Assembly: GCA_004558975.1 (NCBI GenBank)
Contig: SFZB01000016.1
Location: 1 to 20,648, forward strand
Origin: a bacterium
Lineage (GTDB): Bacteria > Bacillota > Clostridia > Oscillospirales > CAG-272
Direction of reading: 5' to 3'
DNA length: 20,648 nt
The notes beneath the pieces are model-generated. The model searched no databases. It had not been told where the DNA came from and saw only the letters and a program-made list of their open reading frames with translations. Both the position numbers and the translations under genes were made by a program. Positions 6,561 through 14,248 of this stretch are shown piece after piece (position 1 is the stretch's first letter; each line of letters starts with the position of its first letter).

Positions 6561-6821
6561 ACTTGTGTTTCGCTGTAGCAGAACGGTCGGTGCCCGTCGG
6601 GGGACATCGTGCGCGAATCCGTCGGTGACCGTACCTGACTTTTCACCTGTCAAGGCTATTTTATGCGTCAGGGGCGCGGGAGTCACCCGAAAGGTCGGGG
6701 ACGGCGGGAGAAGCCGCAGAGAGGGAGGTAGAACGAAAAAAAGGCAAGTCGAATATGCGGAGAGACGGGGTCGAATGTGCGGAGAGTGACAAAAAACGTG
6801 CAAAAACGTGGCTCCGCGCGG
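6561..6821. other. Intergenic stretch without a gene, with small direct repeats
   Basis: Part of the 464-bp gap between the divergent hemolysin III and XRE genes. Open frames here look like noise. Two imperfect direct repeats are visible: TCGAAT(A/G)TGCGGAGAG at 6749-6764 and 6771-6786 (22-bp period), and AAAAACGTG at 6792-6800 and 6802-6810 just before the XRE promoter. Confidence 0.55.
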
Positions 6822-6850
6822 TTGACAAGGCAAGAATTGTATGGTAAGAT
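6822..6850 (+). promoter_or_regulatory. Promoter of the XRE regulator gene
   Basis: TTGACA (6822-6827), 17-bp spacer, TAAGAT (6845-6850). The leader to the start codon is about 85 bases. Confidence 0.82.
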
Positions 6851-6941
6851 AGGAAAAATTAAACGTGCGGTCGGTTTGCTCCGCAGATCACGGTCGGGCA
6901 GTCCGGAACCGCGGCAAAACCACCTGAGAAAGGAGACGGCT

Positions 6942-7553
6942 ATGGCACGGACGATGGAAGAACTGAAGACCCTCATCGGGGTGAACCTCGTACGCCTGCG
7001 GCGCCGCGCCGGTATGACGCAGACACAGCTTGCCGAAAAACTCGGCTATACGGACAAAGCGGTCTCCAAATGGGAGTGCGGAGACGCCGTGCCGGACATC
7101 TGGGTGCTGACTCGGGTGGCGGAAGAGTTCGGCGTGACGGTCGACGACCTGCTGACGCCGCACACGGAGCCGACGGAGGAACCGATCCAGCGTATGCCGC
7201 GACGTCGTGCGATCATCACCGTCCTCGCCGCTCTGCTCGTCTGGCTGATCGCGACTGTGGCGTTCGTCATCCTGTCCATCGTGGCGCCGGCTTTCGACGA
7301 TGCGTGGTTGCTCTTTATCTACGCAATCCCGCTCTCTGCCTTGGTCATTTTCATTCTGAGTTGCGTATGGGGGCACCTGATCCCGCACTATATTTTCCTC
7401 TCGGTTCTGCTGTGGGGAACAATCCTCTCGGTATTCCTATCGTTTACGTTTTTGCTCCCCGTCCGTTCCATCTGGATGGTATTCCTCATCGGGATCCCCG
7501 GGCAGACCATCATTGTTCTGTGGCCCGCCATCCGTCGCCGTCGGCGCAAGTAA
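6942..7553 (+). CDS. XRE-family regulator with membrane domain
   Basis: A 203-residue protein. Residues about 8-65 form a lambda-repressor-like helix-turn-helix (IGVNLVRLRRRAGMTQTQLA, then KAVSKWECGDAVPDI, a very typical signature in Clostridia). After a charged linker (RRRA, near residue 87) the rest is about four hydrophobic segments and an Arg/Lys-rich end, so the protein is probably membrane-tethered and may sense an envelope signal. The frame opens upstream at 6777, but ATG at 6942 has AAAGGAG 6 bases ahead and follows the promoter correctly. It is monocistronic, closed by a strong terminator. Targets cannot be deduced. Confidence 0.92.
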   Translation: MARTMEELKTLIGVNLVRLRRRAGMTQTQLAEKLGYTDKAVSKWECGDAVPDIWVLTRVAEEFGVTVDDLLTPHTEPTEEPIQRMPRRRAIITVLAALLVWLIATVAFVILSIVAPAFDDAWLLFIYAIPLSALVIFILSCVWGHLIPHYIFLSVLLWGTILSVFLSFTFLLPVRSIWMVFLIGIPGQTIIVLWPAIRRRRRK

Positions 7554-7663
7554 ATGCCGCCGTTATCCGCGAGGCACTTTTTTCACCTGCCGAACTTTTG
7601 CGGATTGTGCGGGCGGTTTTGCAAATCGTGCAGACTGTGTGTGCCGCCGACAGAGATATTAAC

Positions 7664-7695
7664 GGCGCTGCGCCCGATTTTTCGGGCGCAACGCC
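7664..7695 (+). terminator. Terminator of the XRE gene
   Basis: GGCGCTGCGCCCGA (7664-7677) pairs with TCGGGCGCAACGCC (7682-7695) with one C/A mismatch and a TTTT loop; CTTTTCTT follows. It lies 110 bases past the stop codon; nothing gene-like was seen between. Confidence 0.85.
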
Positions 7696-7750
7696 GCTTT
7701 TCTTATGCGTTGATGCCTGCCACGCAGCGCTAAAAAAGTGCGGGCGGTGA

Positions 7751-7779
7751 TTGTAATGCGCGCGCGCGTGTGATACAAT
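7751..7779 (+). promoter_or_regulatory. Promoter of the BspA-hydrolase-rhamnosidase-CYTH operon
   Basis: TTGTAA (7751-7756), 17-bp spacer, TACAAT (7774-7779). The spacer contains an uninterrupted alternating GC run (about 7758-7768). Confidence 0.78.
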
Positions 7780-7838
7780 ACAAAACAAGTAGATGTTCAA
7801 AAGACCGTTCCCGGCAAACCGGGCGGGGGAGGACAACC

Positions 7839-8468
7839 ATGAAAAAAATACGGTATCTTTCCGTTGCCCTGTGTGTGCTGCTTCTTATGTTGACGTGCGT
7901 CGCTTGCGGCGGCGGGGCGGACGAGCCCGGCGTGACCTATACGGAGGGGCTCCGTTTTGAAGCCTTGGATGCCGATACCTGTGCCCTTGTGGGGCGCGGC
8001 AGCGCGACCGCGACGGAGCTCATCGTTCCGGCAGTCTCCCCGGAGGGCAAACGGGTCGTCGGGGTTGCCGCGAACGCTTTCGAGAACGAAGCGGATCTGA
8101 CTTCCGTGCGTCTGCCCGCTACGGTCGTGACCGTCGGAGGGCGCGCGTTCGCCGGCTGTACGGGGCTGACCTCCTTTTCCTTCCCGGACAAGCTGACCGA
8201 GGTTGGCGCCTACGCCTTTTCCGGCTGTTCCGGCATCAGGCAGTTGTATCTCGGCTCCGCGCTCCGCGAGGTGGGTGACGGCGCCTTCTACGGTTGCGCC
8301 GCGCTCGCGTATGCCTTCTTCCGCGGGGACGCCACGGCGTTCGGCGAGGTCAGGGTCGGGAGCGGCAACTCCGCCATGACCTCTGTTCTTTATCTCTACA
8401 GCGACCGCCGTCCGACGGATACCGGGCGGTACTGGTACTACAGCGGCGGTCAATTCAAACTTTGGTGA
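7839..8468 (+). CDS. BspA-type leucine-rich-repeat lipoprotein
   Basis: A 209-residue secreted lipoprotein. MKKIRYLSVA begins a signal peptide with hydrophobic core to residue 22 and Cys23 as the probable lipid-modified residue (CVAC, a weak lipobox because of Cys at -3). After a short linker there are about four LRR_5/BspA repeats of roughly 23 residues (AFENEADLTSVRLP, AFAGCTGLTSFSFP, AFSGCSGIRQLYLG, AFYGCAALAYAFF). The end, LYLYSDRRPTDTGRYWYYSG, is the usual closing motif of such clostridial proteins, so it is complete though short. The role is probably surface adhesion or protein binding. Start is ATG 7839 with GGGAGG 8 bases upstream. It is first in a four-gene operon; the next start is 8 bp after its stop. 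Confidence 0.88.
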   Translation: MKKIRYLSVALCVLLLMLTCVACGGGADEPGVTYTEGLRFEALDADTCALVGRGSATATELIVPAVSPEGKRVVGVAANAFENEADLTSVRLPATVVTVGGRAFAGCTGLTSFSFPDKLTEVGAYAFSGCSGIRQLYLGSALREVGDGAFYGCAALAYAFFRGDATAFGEVRVGSGNSAMTSVLYLYSDRRPTDTGRYWYYSGGQFKLW

Positions 8469-8476
8469 GGTGTACC

Positions 8477-9613
8477 ATGGATTTTTCAAAACTCGACACA
8501 TTTCTTTCGCAGATGGAATCCCGGGGGATCCCTGCCTGTGACCTGACGGTCATAGTGGAGGGCAGACCCGTCTATCGCGGCATCTACGGCTATGCCGACG
8601 AGGCAAAAACGCGTCCCGCCTCCGACCGCGATATGTATTATCTCTATTCGCTCTCCAAGGTGGCGACCTGCACCGGCGCGCTCCGCGCACTCGAACGCGG
8701 GTTCATCCACCTCGACGACCCGGTCGGCGACTATCTGCCCGCCTATCGGCATCTCATGGTCAAGCGCCCGGACGGCAGTGTTACGCCCGCCGAGAAGGCA
8801 ATGACAGTGCGGCACCTTTTCTCCATGTCCGGGGGGCTGGATTACGATATGCGGACGCCCGCCATCAATCACGTCCGCGAGTGCGGCCCCTCAAATACCG
8901 TTGCCACTGTTGCGTTGTTTACCGAAAAGCCGTTGCTCTTTGAACCGGGTACTTCCTATGAATACAGCCTTTGCCACGACGTCCTCGCCGCAGTGGTGGA
9001 GGTGGCGACCGGGGTTCGCTTCGCCGATTATCAGCGGCAGGAGATCTTCGAGCCTCTCGGCATGACCGACACGACCTATCATCCCACCGAAGAGCAGCTC
9101 GCGCGCCTCTCCGAGCTCTGGCGGTACGATGAACGTACATATACCTCCCATACGGAAGACAGAAACAGCGTGCGTCTCTTCTGTCTCGGGCACGACTATG
9201 ACAGCGGCGGGGCGGGGATCGTCTCTACGGCGTCCTCTTATGAGCGCCTGATCGCCGCACTTTCGAACGGCGGCACGTCGCCAGACGGGTACCAGGTGCT
9301 CCGCCCGGAGACCATCAAACTGCTCGCCGAGAACCAACTCTGCCCGGAGGGGCTCGCCAAATTCGCCGCCGGGCGGTTCGGCGGGTACGGTTTCGGGCTC
9401 TGCTGTCGCACGCACCTGCGCCCCGAAGTTTCTCTGTCGCCCTCGTCTGTAGGAGAGTTCGGCTGGGACAGCGCGGCAAATGCCTATGCCCTGATAGACC
9501 CCACCCGTAAGATCGGGATTCTCTACGCGACGCACGTGCTCGGCTGTGTTACCGGGTACTATCTGTACCATCCCGCGATCCGCAGACTTGTTTACGAAGC
9601 ACTCGAATCATAA
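8477..9613 (+). CDS. Serine hydrolase, class C beta-lactamase fold
   Basis: A 378-residue protein of the beta-lactamase/esterase (EstB-like) superfamily. The nucleophile motif is Ser58-Leu-Ser-Lys61 (YSLSKVAT); a second active-site motif is Tyr163-Ser-Leu (YEYSLCHDVLA), where the usual Asn is Leu. The third motif is not the standard HxG or KTG but a GEFGWDSAANAY segment near 326-337. There is no signal peptide, so it is cytoplasmic and unlikely to be a resistance enzyme; an esterase or amidase on a sugar-linked substrate is more plausible. Start is ATG 8477, with TGAGGT 6 bases upstream partly inside the previous gene's end. The rhamnosidase gene follows immediately, supporting a glycan-related role by inference. 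Confidence 0.9.
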   Translation: MDFSKLDTFLSQMESRGIPACDLTVIVEGRPVYRGIYGYADEAKTRPASDRDMYYLYSLSKVATCTGALRALERGFIHLDDPVGDYLPAYRHLMVKRPDGSVTPAEKAMTVRHLFSMSGGLDYDMRTPAINHVRECGPSNTVATVALFTEKPLLFEPGTSYEYSLCHDVLAAVVEVATGVRFADYQRQEIFEPLGMTDTTYHPTEEQLARLSELWRYDERTYTSHTEDRNSVRLFCLGHDYDSGGAGIVSTASSYERLIAALSNGGTSPDGYQVLRPETIKLLAENQLCPEGLAKFAAGRFGGYGFGLCCRTHLRPEVSLSPSSVGEFGWDSAANAYALIDPTRKIGILYATHVLGCVTGYYLYHPAIRRLVYEALES

Positions 9614-9626
9614 GGAGGGACTGCCC

Positions 9627-12146
9627 GTGAAAGCACCGTTTATCATCTGCCCTGCCTATCGGGGACAGCCGTATAGCCGTCCTTGGGGGGAGAAACGGCA
9701 CAGCTATGCCGACGAGCCGACGGAGGGGGCAGGGCTCCCCGCGTTCCGTCTCCGCTTCCGCCTCGGGGAACAACCGCAGCGGGCGGTGCTCGAGGCAGCT
9801 TCTCTCGGGCTCTTTGACCTCTACTGCAACGGCGAGCGCGTCGGGCTCCCGACGAAGGAGGGGACGGTGTATGACGAGCTCAAGGGCGGGGCGCCGGACT
9901 ATCGCGTGCGCGCCGAGAGCGATTTCTATGATCTTATGCCGTACCTCGCGGCAGAGAATACCCTTGTATTTGTCGTGTCTCCCGGCTACTATGCCGGGCG
10001 TATCTCGTTCGGCGTTTACGGGCTCCGCACACCTGCGATTGCGGCGGAGTTGACACTGACGTTCGCCGACGGGAAAACACAGGTTATCACGACCGACGAG
10101 ACATGGGAGACGACGGTCGCGGGTCCTGTCCTCTTCGCCGATCTTTACGACGGGGAGACGATCGACCATCGCCTGCCGCCGCCGTATGCGGAAAGTAACG
10201 CTTATGTATGGACGCCGGCGGAGCGCTATGATTATCCCGGTGAGGTGACGCCGAGGAGGAGCCGCCCCGTACGGCTCCTCCCGAATCTCACGCGCCGCCC
10301 GGTCAGCGCCGTGCTCTGGCGCAGGATCGAGGAGGACGGCACCGATTTCGGTCACATCGTGCCGCGATGGAAGCGCGTCGGCGACGATGCCGGACACGCG
10401 ACGCTCTATCCCGGCGAGCATCTGCTCCTCGACTTCGGGCAGAACATTGTCGGGCGCCCGCGCATCCGCATGGACGCGGCGCCGGGGACGGAAATGACTG
10501 TCCGCTTCGCCGAGATGCTGAACGACTCCGGTAGGCGGGATCGTGGGAATGACGGCCCTGCCGGGAGCCTGTACCTCGCCAATTATCGTACCGCCAAGGC
10601 GCTCCTCCGTCTGATCGCCGCCGGAGGGAGCGGGGAAGTGCTGGAGCCGCTCCACACCTTTTACGGCTTCCGTTATCTCGAGATCGAGGTGACGGAGAAA
10701 ACCGAAATTCTGTCCGTCCTCGGCTGTGCGCTGACGGCGGATCTCGCGGAGACGGGACACGTGCGGACGGACAACGCGGAGTGCAACCGCCTGTGCGCCA
10801 ACATCGAGTGGGGGCGTCGCGGGAATTATCTGCATATCCCGACCGATTGCCCGCAGCGCGACGAGCGGCTCGGGTGGAGCGGCGATACGCAGATCTTCGC
10901 GGGTGCCGCCGCGTATCTTGCGGATATCCGCTCTTTTCTGCAACAGTGGCTGCGTGACGCGCGCGACTCGCAGGAAAGCCTCGACGGCGCCTACGGCGAT
11001 GTCATCCCGAACGTACTAGGCCCCGAGAACGGCGGCAACGCCGGCTGGGGCGACGCCGGCATCATCATCCCCGATGTGCTGTACCGTATGTACGGCGATA
11101 CCGAGACCATGCGGGAGCATTATGCCTCCATGGAGCGGTATATGGATTTCCTCGCCCGCTTCGGCGGGGACAACGGCGGGCGCACCTTCTACGGCGACTG
11201 GCTCGCCTACGAACCGACCGAAAAGCCGTATATTGCGCTCGCGTACTATGCCAATGACGCGCACCTGATGGCGAAGTACAGCCGCATCCTCACGGCAAAG
11301 GCAGGCGACTTCTACGCACAGCGCGCCGCCTTCTATGAAGCACTTCACCGCCATCTGCGGGGGGTGTTTGCCGACCGGTATGTGCGGGAGGGGCGCCTCA
11401 CCGAGACGTCGCAGACCGCCTATCTGCTGGCGCTGCATTTTGACCTGCTTGACGGGGAGCCGCGCAGGAACGCCGTTACGGCACTCGCGCAGAAGATACG
11501 GGAGAACGGCTATACACTGTCGACCGGGTTCCTCGGAACCGGGATCCTCCTGCAGACGCTCTCGGAGGTGGGGCTCACCGACCTCGCCTATTCGCTGCTT
11601 TTGCAGACGCGCGACCCCTCCTGGCTGTACTCCGTGCGGCAGGGGGCGACGACGATCTGGGAACGCTGGAACTCTTACACGCGGGAGCGCGGTTTCGGCG
11701 ACGTCAATATGAACTCTTTCAATCACTATGCCTACGGCGCTGTCGCCGAGTGGCTGTTCGCCACGGCGGCGGGCATCCGCCCCGATCCCGAGGCGCCCGG
11801 CTTTACGCACCTGATTCTTGCGCCGGAGCCGGATTTGCGGCGCCCCGAGGACATTCCCGAGGGGCAGGAGCGCCTGAAACGCGTTTCCGCCGTGTTTGAC
11901 AGTCTGTCGGGGCGTATCGAGAGTACGTGGAAATACGTGGGCGACACATTCGTCTATCGCTGTCGGATCCCGCAGGGCAAAACGGCAACCATCCGGTTCC
12001 CCTTTGTGACCGACTATGCGCCGGATCCGACCCGCACGACGGTCACGATCAGCGACGTGACCTTTACCGCCGGGCAGCTCTGCGGCAAGTGTGAGGGGGC
12101 AGCCATGACCTTCGAGCTCGCGGGAGGGGAGTACGAGATCCGATGA
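9627..12146 (+). CDS. Alpha-L-rhamnosidase, GH78 family
   Basis: An 839-residue glycoside hydrolase that removes terminal L-rhamnose from plant glycosides or polysaccharides by inversion. Order of parts: N-terminal beta domains (about 40-370, including GLFDLYCNGERVG and the DFGQNIVGRPRI motif), the (alpha/alpha)6 catalytic barrel (about 375-715), and a C-terminal beta sandwich. Catalytic landmarks: IPTDCPQRDERLGWSGD at 404-420 with proposed general acid Glu413, GWGDAGIIIP at 473-482, YGDWLAYEPTEKP, and GATTIWERWNSY with proposed base Glu679, then His700. No signal peptide, so rhamnosides are probably imported first. Start is GTG 9627 with AAGGAGGG 7 bases upstream, overlapping the previous stop. 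It overlaps the CYTH gene by 4 bp. Confidence 0.94.
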   Translation: MKAPFIICPAYRGQPYSRPWGEKRHSYADEPTEGAGLPAFRLRFRLGEQPQRAVLEAASLGLFDLYCNGERVGLPTKEGTVYDELKGGAPDYRVRAESDFYDLMPYLAAENTLVFVVSPGYYAGRISFGVYGLRTPAIAAELTLTFADGKTQVITTDETWETTVAGPVLFADLYDGETIDHRLPPPYAESNAYVWTPAERYDYPGEVTPRRSRPVRLLPNLTRRPVSAVLWRRIEEDGTDFGHIVPRWKRVGDDAGHATLYPGEHLLLDFGQNIVGRPRIRMDAAPGTEMTVRFAEMLNDSGRRDRGNDGPAGSLYLANYRTAKALLRLIAAGGSGEVLEPLHTFYGFRYLEIEVTEKTEILSVLGCALTADLAETGHVRTDNAECNRLCANIEWGRRGNYLHIPTDCPQRDERLGWSGDTQIFAGAAAYLADIRSFLQQWLRDARDSQESLDGAYGDVIPNVLGPENGGNAGWGDAGIIIPDVLYRMYGDTETMREHYASMERYMDFLARFGGDNGGRTFYGDWLAYEPTEKPYIALAYYANDAHLMAKYSRILTAKAGDFYAQRAAFYEALHRHLRGVFADRYVREGRLTETSQTAYLLALHFDLLDGEPRRNAVTALAQKIRENGYTLSTGFLGTGILLQTLSEVGLTDLAYSLLLQTRDPSWLYSVRQGATTIWERWNSYTRERGFGDVNMNSFNHYAYGAVAEWLFATAAGIRPDPEAPGFTHLILAPEPDLRRPEDIPEGQERLKRVSAVFDSLSGRIESTWKYVGDTFVYRCRIPQGKTATIRFPFVTDYAPDPTRTTVTISDVTFTAGQLCGKCEGAAMTFELAGGEYEIR

Positions 12147-12655
12147 ACACGCAGGGACTCGAAACAGAGAGAAAGTACCTGATCCGTATGCCGGACGCGG
12201 CGTTTCTTTCCCGCGGGGAGGTCTGGGAGATACGGCAGACATATCTGACCGCCGCCAAAGGCAGCCGCCGCGTGCGGGAAGTCCGTACTCGCGATAAGAC
12301 GCAGTATATCTACACGGAGAAGGAGCGGGTCTCCGCCCTGACATCGGTGGAGCGCGAGCGGGAGATTGACCTCGCGGCATACCGCACGCTCCTCGCGGAC
12401 GCCCGCCCGGACAGTGCCGAGGTCGTCAAGACGCGCTATCGGATCCCCTACGCGGGACACACGCTCGAGATCGATGTCTATCCGTTCTGGAGCACGACGG
12501 CGGTACTTGAGGTGGAACTTTCGGCGGAGGACGAGACGGCACCGCTCCCCCCCGAGGTGTGCGTCATCCGTGAAGTGACGGAGGAGCCGCTCTACAAAAA
12601 TACGAACATCGCGCGTTTTCTGAAAGAGCACCCGGGCGAGCGGCTGCCCGTCTGA
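12143..12655 (+). CDS. CYTH-domain protein (triphosphate tunnel metalloenzyme)
   Basis: A 170-residue CYTH protein. The signature ExExK is Glu7-Thr-Glu9-Arg-Lys11 (LETERKYL), followed by the alternating charged strands of the tunnel (RRVREVRTRDKTQYIYTEK, then EREREID) and LEIDVYPFWSTTAVLEVEL near the end. Family members hydrolyse inorganic triphosphate or bind other triphosphates and cyclic nucleotides with Mg or Mn; the substrate here is unknown. Its ATG overlaps the rhamnosidase TGA (ATGA), so it is translationally coupled. What a CYTH enzyme does in a rhamnoside operon is not clear. A bidirectional terminator follows 43 bp after the stop. Confidence 0.92.
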   Translation: MNTQGLETERKYLIRMPDAAFLSRGEVWEIRQTYLTAAKGSRRVREVRTRDKTQYIYTEKERVSALTSVEREREIDLAAYRTLLADARPDSAEVVKTRYRIPYAGHTLEIDVYPFWSTTAVLEVELSAEDETAPLPPEVCVIREVTEEPLYKNTNIARFLKEHPGERLPV

Positions 12656-12698
12656 TGCGCTTTTTCCGATCCCCTCCGGGCATTCCCCGGGAAATAAA

Positions 12699-12729
12699 CA
12701 GCCCCCGGTGCGTTCTGCACCGGGGGCTG
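12699..12729. terminator. Bidirectional terminator between CYTH and ABC transporter genes
   Basis: CAGCCCCCGGTGC (12699-12711) pairs perfectly with GCACCGGGGGCTG (12717-12729) around GTTCT. TCTTGTTTTG follows on plus and TTTATTT on minus, so it can serve both convergent operons. Confidence 0.92.
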
Positions 12730-12748
12730 TCTTGTTTTGTTCTGAAAA

Positions 12749-13555
12749 TCAGGAATTTCCGCTTCCGGGAGACGCGGCGAGAAACGCGCGGGTGAGGGGG
12801 CTCTTCGGGGCGCCGAACACCTCGTCCGGCGTGCCTTCTTCTTCGATGACGCCGTTCGCCATGAACACGACCCGGTCGGAGACACAGCGGGCAAATTCCA
12901 TCTCATGCGTGACGACGATCATCGTCCTGCCCGCGTCTTTGAGCGCGCGGATGACGCGCAGGACTTCTCCCGTGAGTTCGGGGTCGAGGGCAGAGGTCGG
13001 TTCGTCGAAGCAGAGAATATCCGGGTTTTGCGCGAGGGCGCGGGCAATCGCCACACGCTGACACTGACCGCCCGAAAGCTCGCAGGGGTAATGCGCGGCG
13101 CGCTCCGCGAGCCCGACTTCCGCGAGCAGCTCCCGCGCGCGGGTATCACACGCGGTTTTGGCGTCCGCAAGGCGTGCACGAAGCTCTTTGCCGCGCCATT
13201 CGCGCTTCAGCGCCTCCGCCGTGCGGAGCCAGAGCGGCATACGCACATTTTCAAGGGCGGTGTACTGCGGGAAGAGGTGGAAGGACTGGAACACCAGCCC
13301 GAAATGCAACCGCATCTCCCGGATCTCGCGCTCGGAGTAGGTCGTGCCCGCGTCATAGAGCGCATCGCCGATGCGGATGGTGCCCTCCGTCGGCTTTTCG
13401 AGAAAATTCAGACAGCGGAGAAAGGTGGTTTTCCCACCGCCGGACGAGCCGATGACGGAGACGACTTCGCCTGCCTCCTGCCTGTAATCGATCCCGCGGA
13501 GCACTTCGGTCGCGCCAAAGCGTTTCGCGAGCCCTGTAACCTGTAAAAGAGACAT
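12749..13555 (-). CDS. Amino-acid ABC transporter ATP-binding protein
   Basis: A 268-residue ATPase of the polar amino-acid importer class (GlnQ/HisP). Walker A GSSGGGKTT at 36-44, Q-loop Gln90 (LVFQSFHLFP), signature ELSGGQCQR at 159-167, Walker B ILCFDEPTSALDPE with Glu185, and switch His217 are intact. The helical region between Q-loop and signature (about 108-145) is some 15-20 residues longer than in GlnQ, rich in Lys/Arg/Ala. Start is ATG at 13553-13555 with GAGG 5 bases ahead; a GTG two codons earlier is possible but overlaps that site. It is the last gene of a binding protein-permease-ATPase operon, 25 bp after the permease stop. Confidence 0.95.
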   Translation of the reverse strand: MSLLQVTGLAKRFGATEVLRGIDYRQEAGEVVSVIGSSGGGKTTFLRCLNFLEKPTEGTIRIGDALYDAGTTYSEREIREMRLHFGLVFQSFHLFPQYTALENVRMPLWLRTAEALKREWRGKELRARLADAKTACDTRARELLAEVGLAERAAHYPCELSGGQCQRVAIARALAQNPDILCFDEPTSALDPELTGEVLRVIRALKDAGRTMIVVTHEMEFARCVSDRVVFMANGVIEEEGTPDEVFGAPKSPLTRAFLAASPGSGNS

Positions 13556-13556
13556 A

Positions 13557-13582
13557 GTCACCTCGGTGACGGTGAAACCGTC
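13557..13582 (-). promoter_or_regulatory. Overlapping hairpins around the ATPase ribosome site
   Basis: GTCAC-CTCG-GTGAC (13557-13570) folds the ATPase ribosome site (minus-strand GAGGTG) into its loop and stem. An adjoining hairpin GACGGT-GAA-ACCGTC (13568-13582) shares three bases and reaches the permease stop codon. The two are mutually exclusive, which would suit coupling of ATPase translation to ribosomes finishing the permease. Confidence 0.45.
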
Positions 13583-14240
13583 AGATGTTGTAGTAGGAGA
13601 GTTTCTTTTCCAAGAAGCGGAATAGTAGTGTCAGCGCGCCGACAAAGACGAGGAAGAATACACCGATATAGAAGAGCGGCCAGACGATGCTTTTGGAAAG
13701 AATGAAGGTCTCGTTGACATAGAAGATCTCCGCGACGATGATCACGCGCGCGAGCGATGTGTCCTTCACCAGCGTGATGACCTCGTTGGACATCGGGGCG
13801 AGAATGCGTTTGACGAGTTGCATGAGAATGACACGAAAGAAAGTCTCACGTCGCGTCATGCCGAGCACCTGCGCCGCCTCATACTGCCCGCGCGGAATGC
13901 TCTCGAGCCCGCCGCGGTAGATCTCGGAGAAGTAGCAGGCGTAGTTGATGACGAACGCCACCAGCGCCGCGAGAAAGCGACCGTTATCCCCGCCGAAGAG
14001 ACGGACATGAAACAGCATACCGGGCACATAAAAGACCACAAACAACTGGAGCATAAGAGGCGTGCCGCGGATGATCCAGACAAAGGCGCGCGTGACGATG
14101 CGCAAGGGGCGAAAGCGGCAGATCGAGCCGAACATCACGACGAGCCCGAGCGGCAGAGAAAAGACAAGCGTCAGGAGAAAGAGCAGGCAGGTGACGCCGA
14201 AACCCTGCAAGAGCAGAGCGTTGACAGAAGCAAAGCTCAT
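13581..14240 (-). CDS. Amino-acid ABC transporter permease
   Basis: A 219-residue inner-membrane subunit of the HisM/GlnP type. It starts with a GFGVTCLLFLLTLVFSLPLG helix and contains the amino-acid permease signature IIRGTPLMLQLF, the SEIYRGGLESIPRGQYEAA and LGMTRRETFFRVILMQ coupling (EAA) loop, and about five transmembrane helices. Length is normal. Start ATG is at 14238-14240, 8 bp after the binding-protein stop; the ribosome site is weak (GGAAAG, distant), so translation is probably coupled to the gene before. With one permease gene the transporter is likely a permease homodimer. Substrate not deducible. Confidence 0.95.
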   Translation of the reverse strand: MSFASVNALLLQGFGVTCLLFLLTLVFSLPLGLVVMFGSICRFRPLRIVTRAFVWIIRGTPLMLQLFVVFYVPGMLFHVRLFGGDNGRFLAALVAFVINYACYFSEIYRGGLESIPRGQYEAAQVLGMTRRETFFRVILMQLVKRILAPMSNEVITLVKDTSLARVIIVAEIFYVNETFILSKSIVWPLFYIGVFFLVFVGALTLLFRFLEKKLSYYNI

Positions 14241-14248
14241 GGCGCGAT

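Noticed and set aside
7433..7446. A copy of ATTCCTATCGTTT, equal to the left part of the iscS operator, within the XRE gene
   Set aside because: The right half-site TAGGGAT is missing and the sequence lies inside a transmembrane coding segment; chance or codon usage explains it.
9549..10943. A 464-codon minus-strand frame opposite the rhamnosidase
   Set aside because: Antisense shadow of a convincing GH78 gene, with no motif, promoter or ribosome site.
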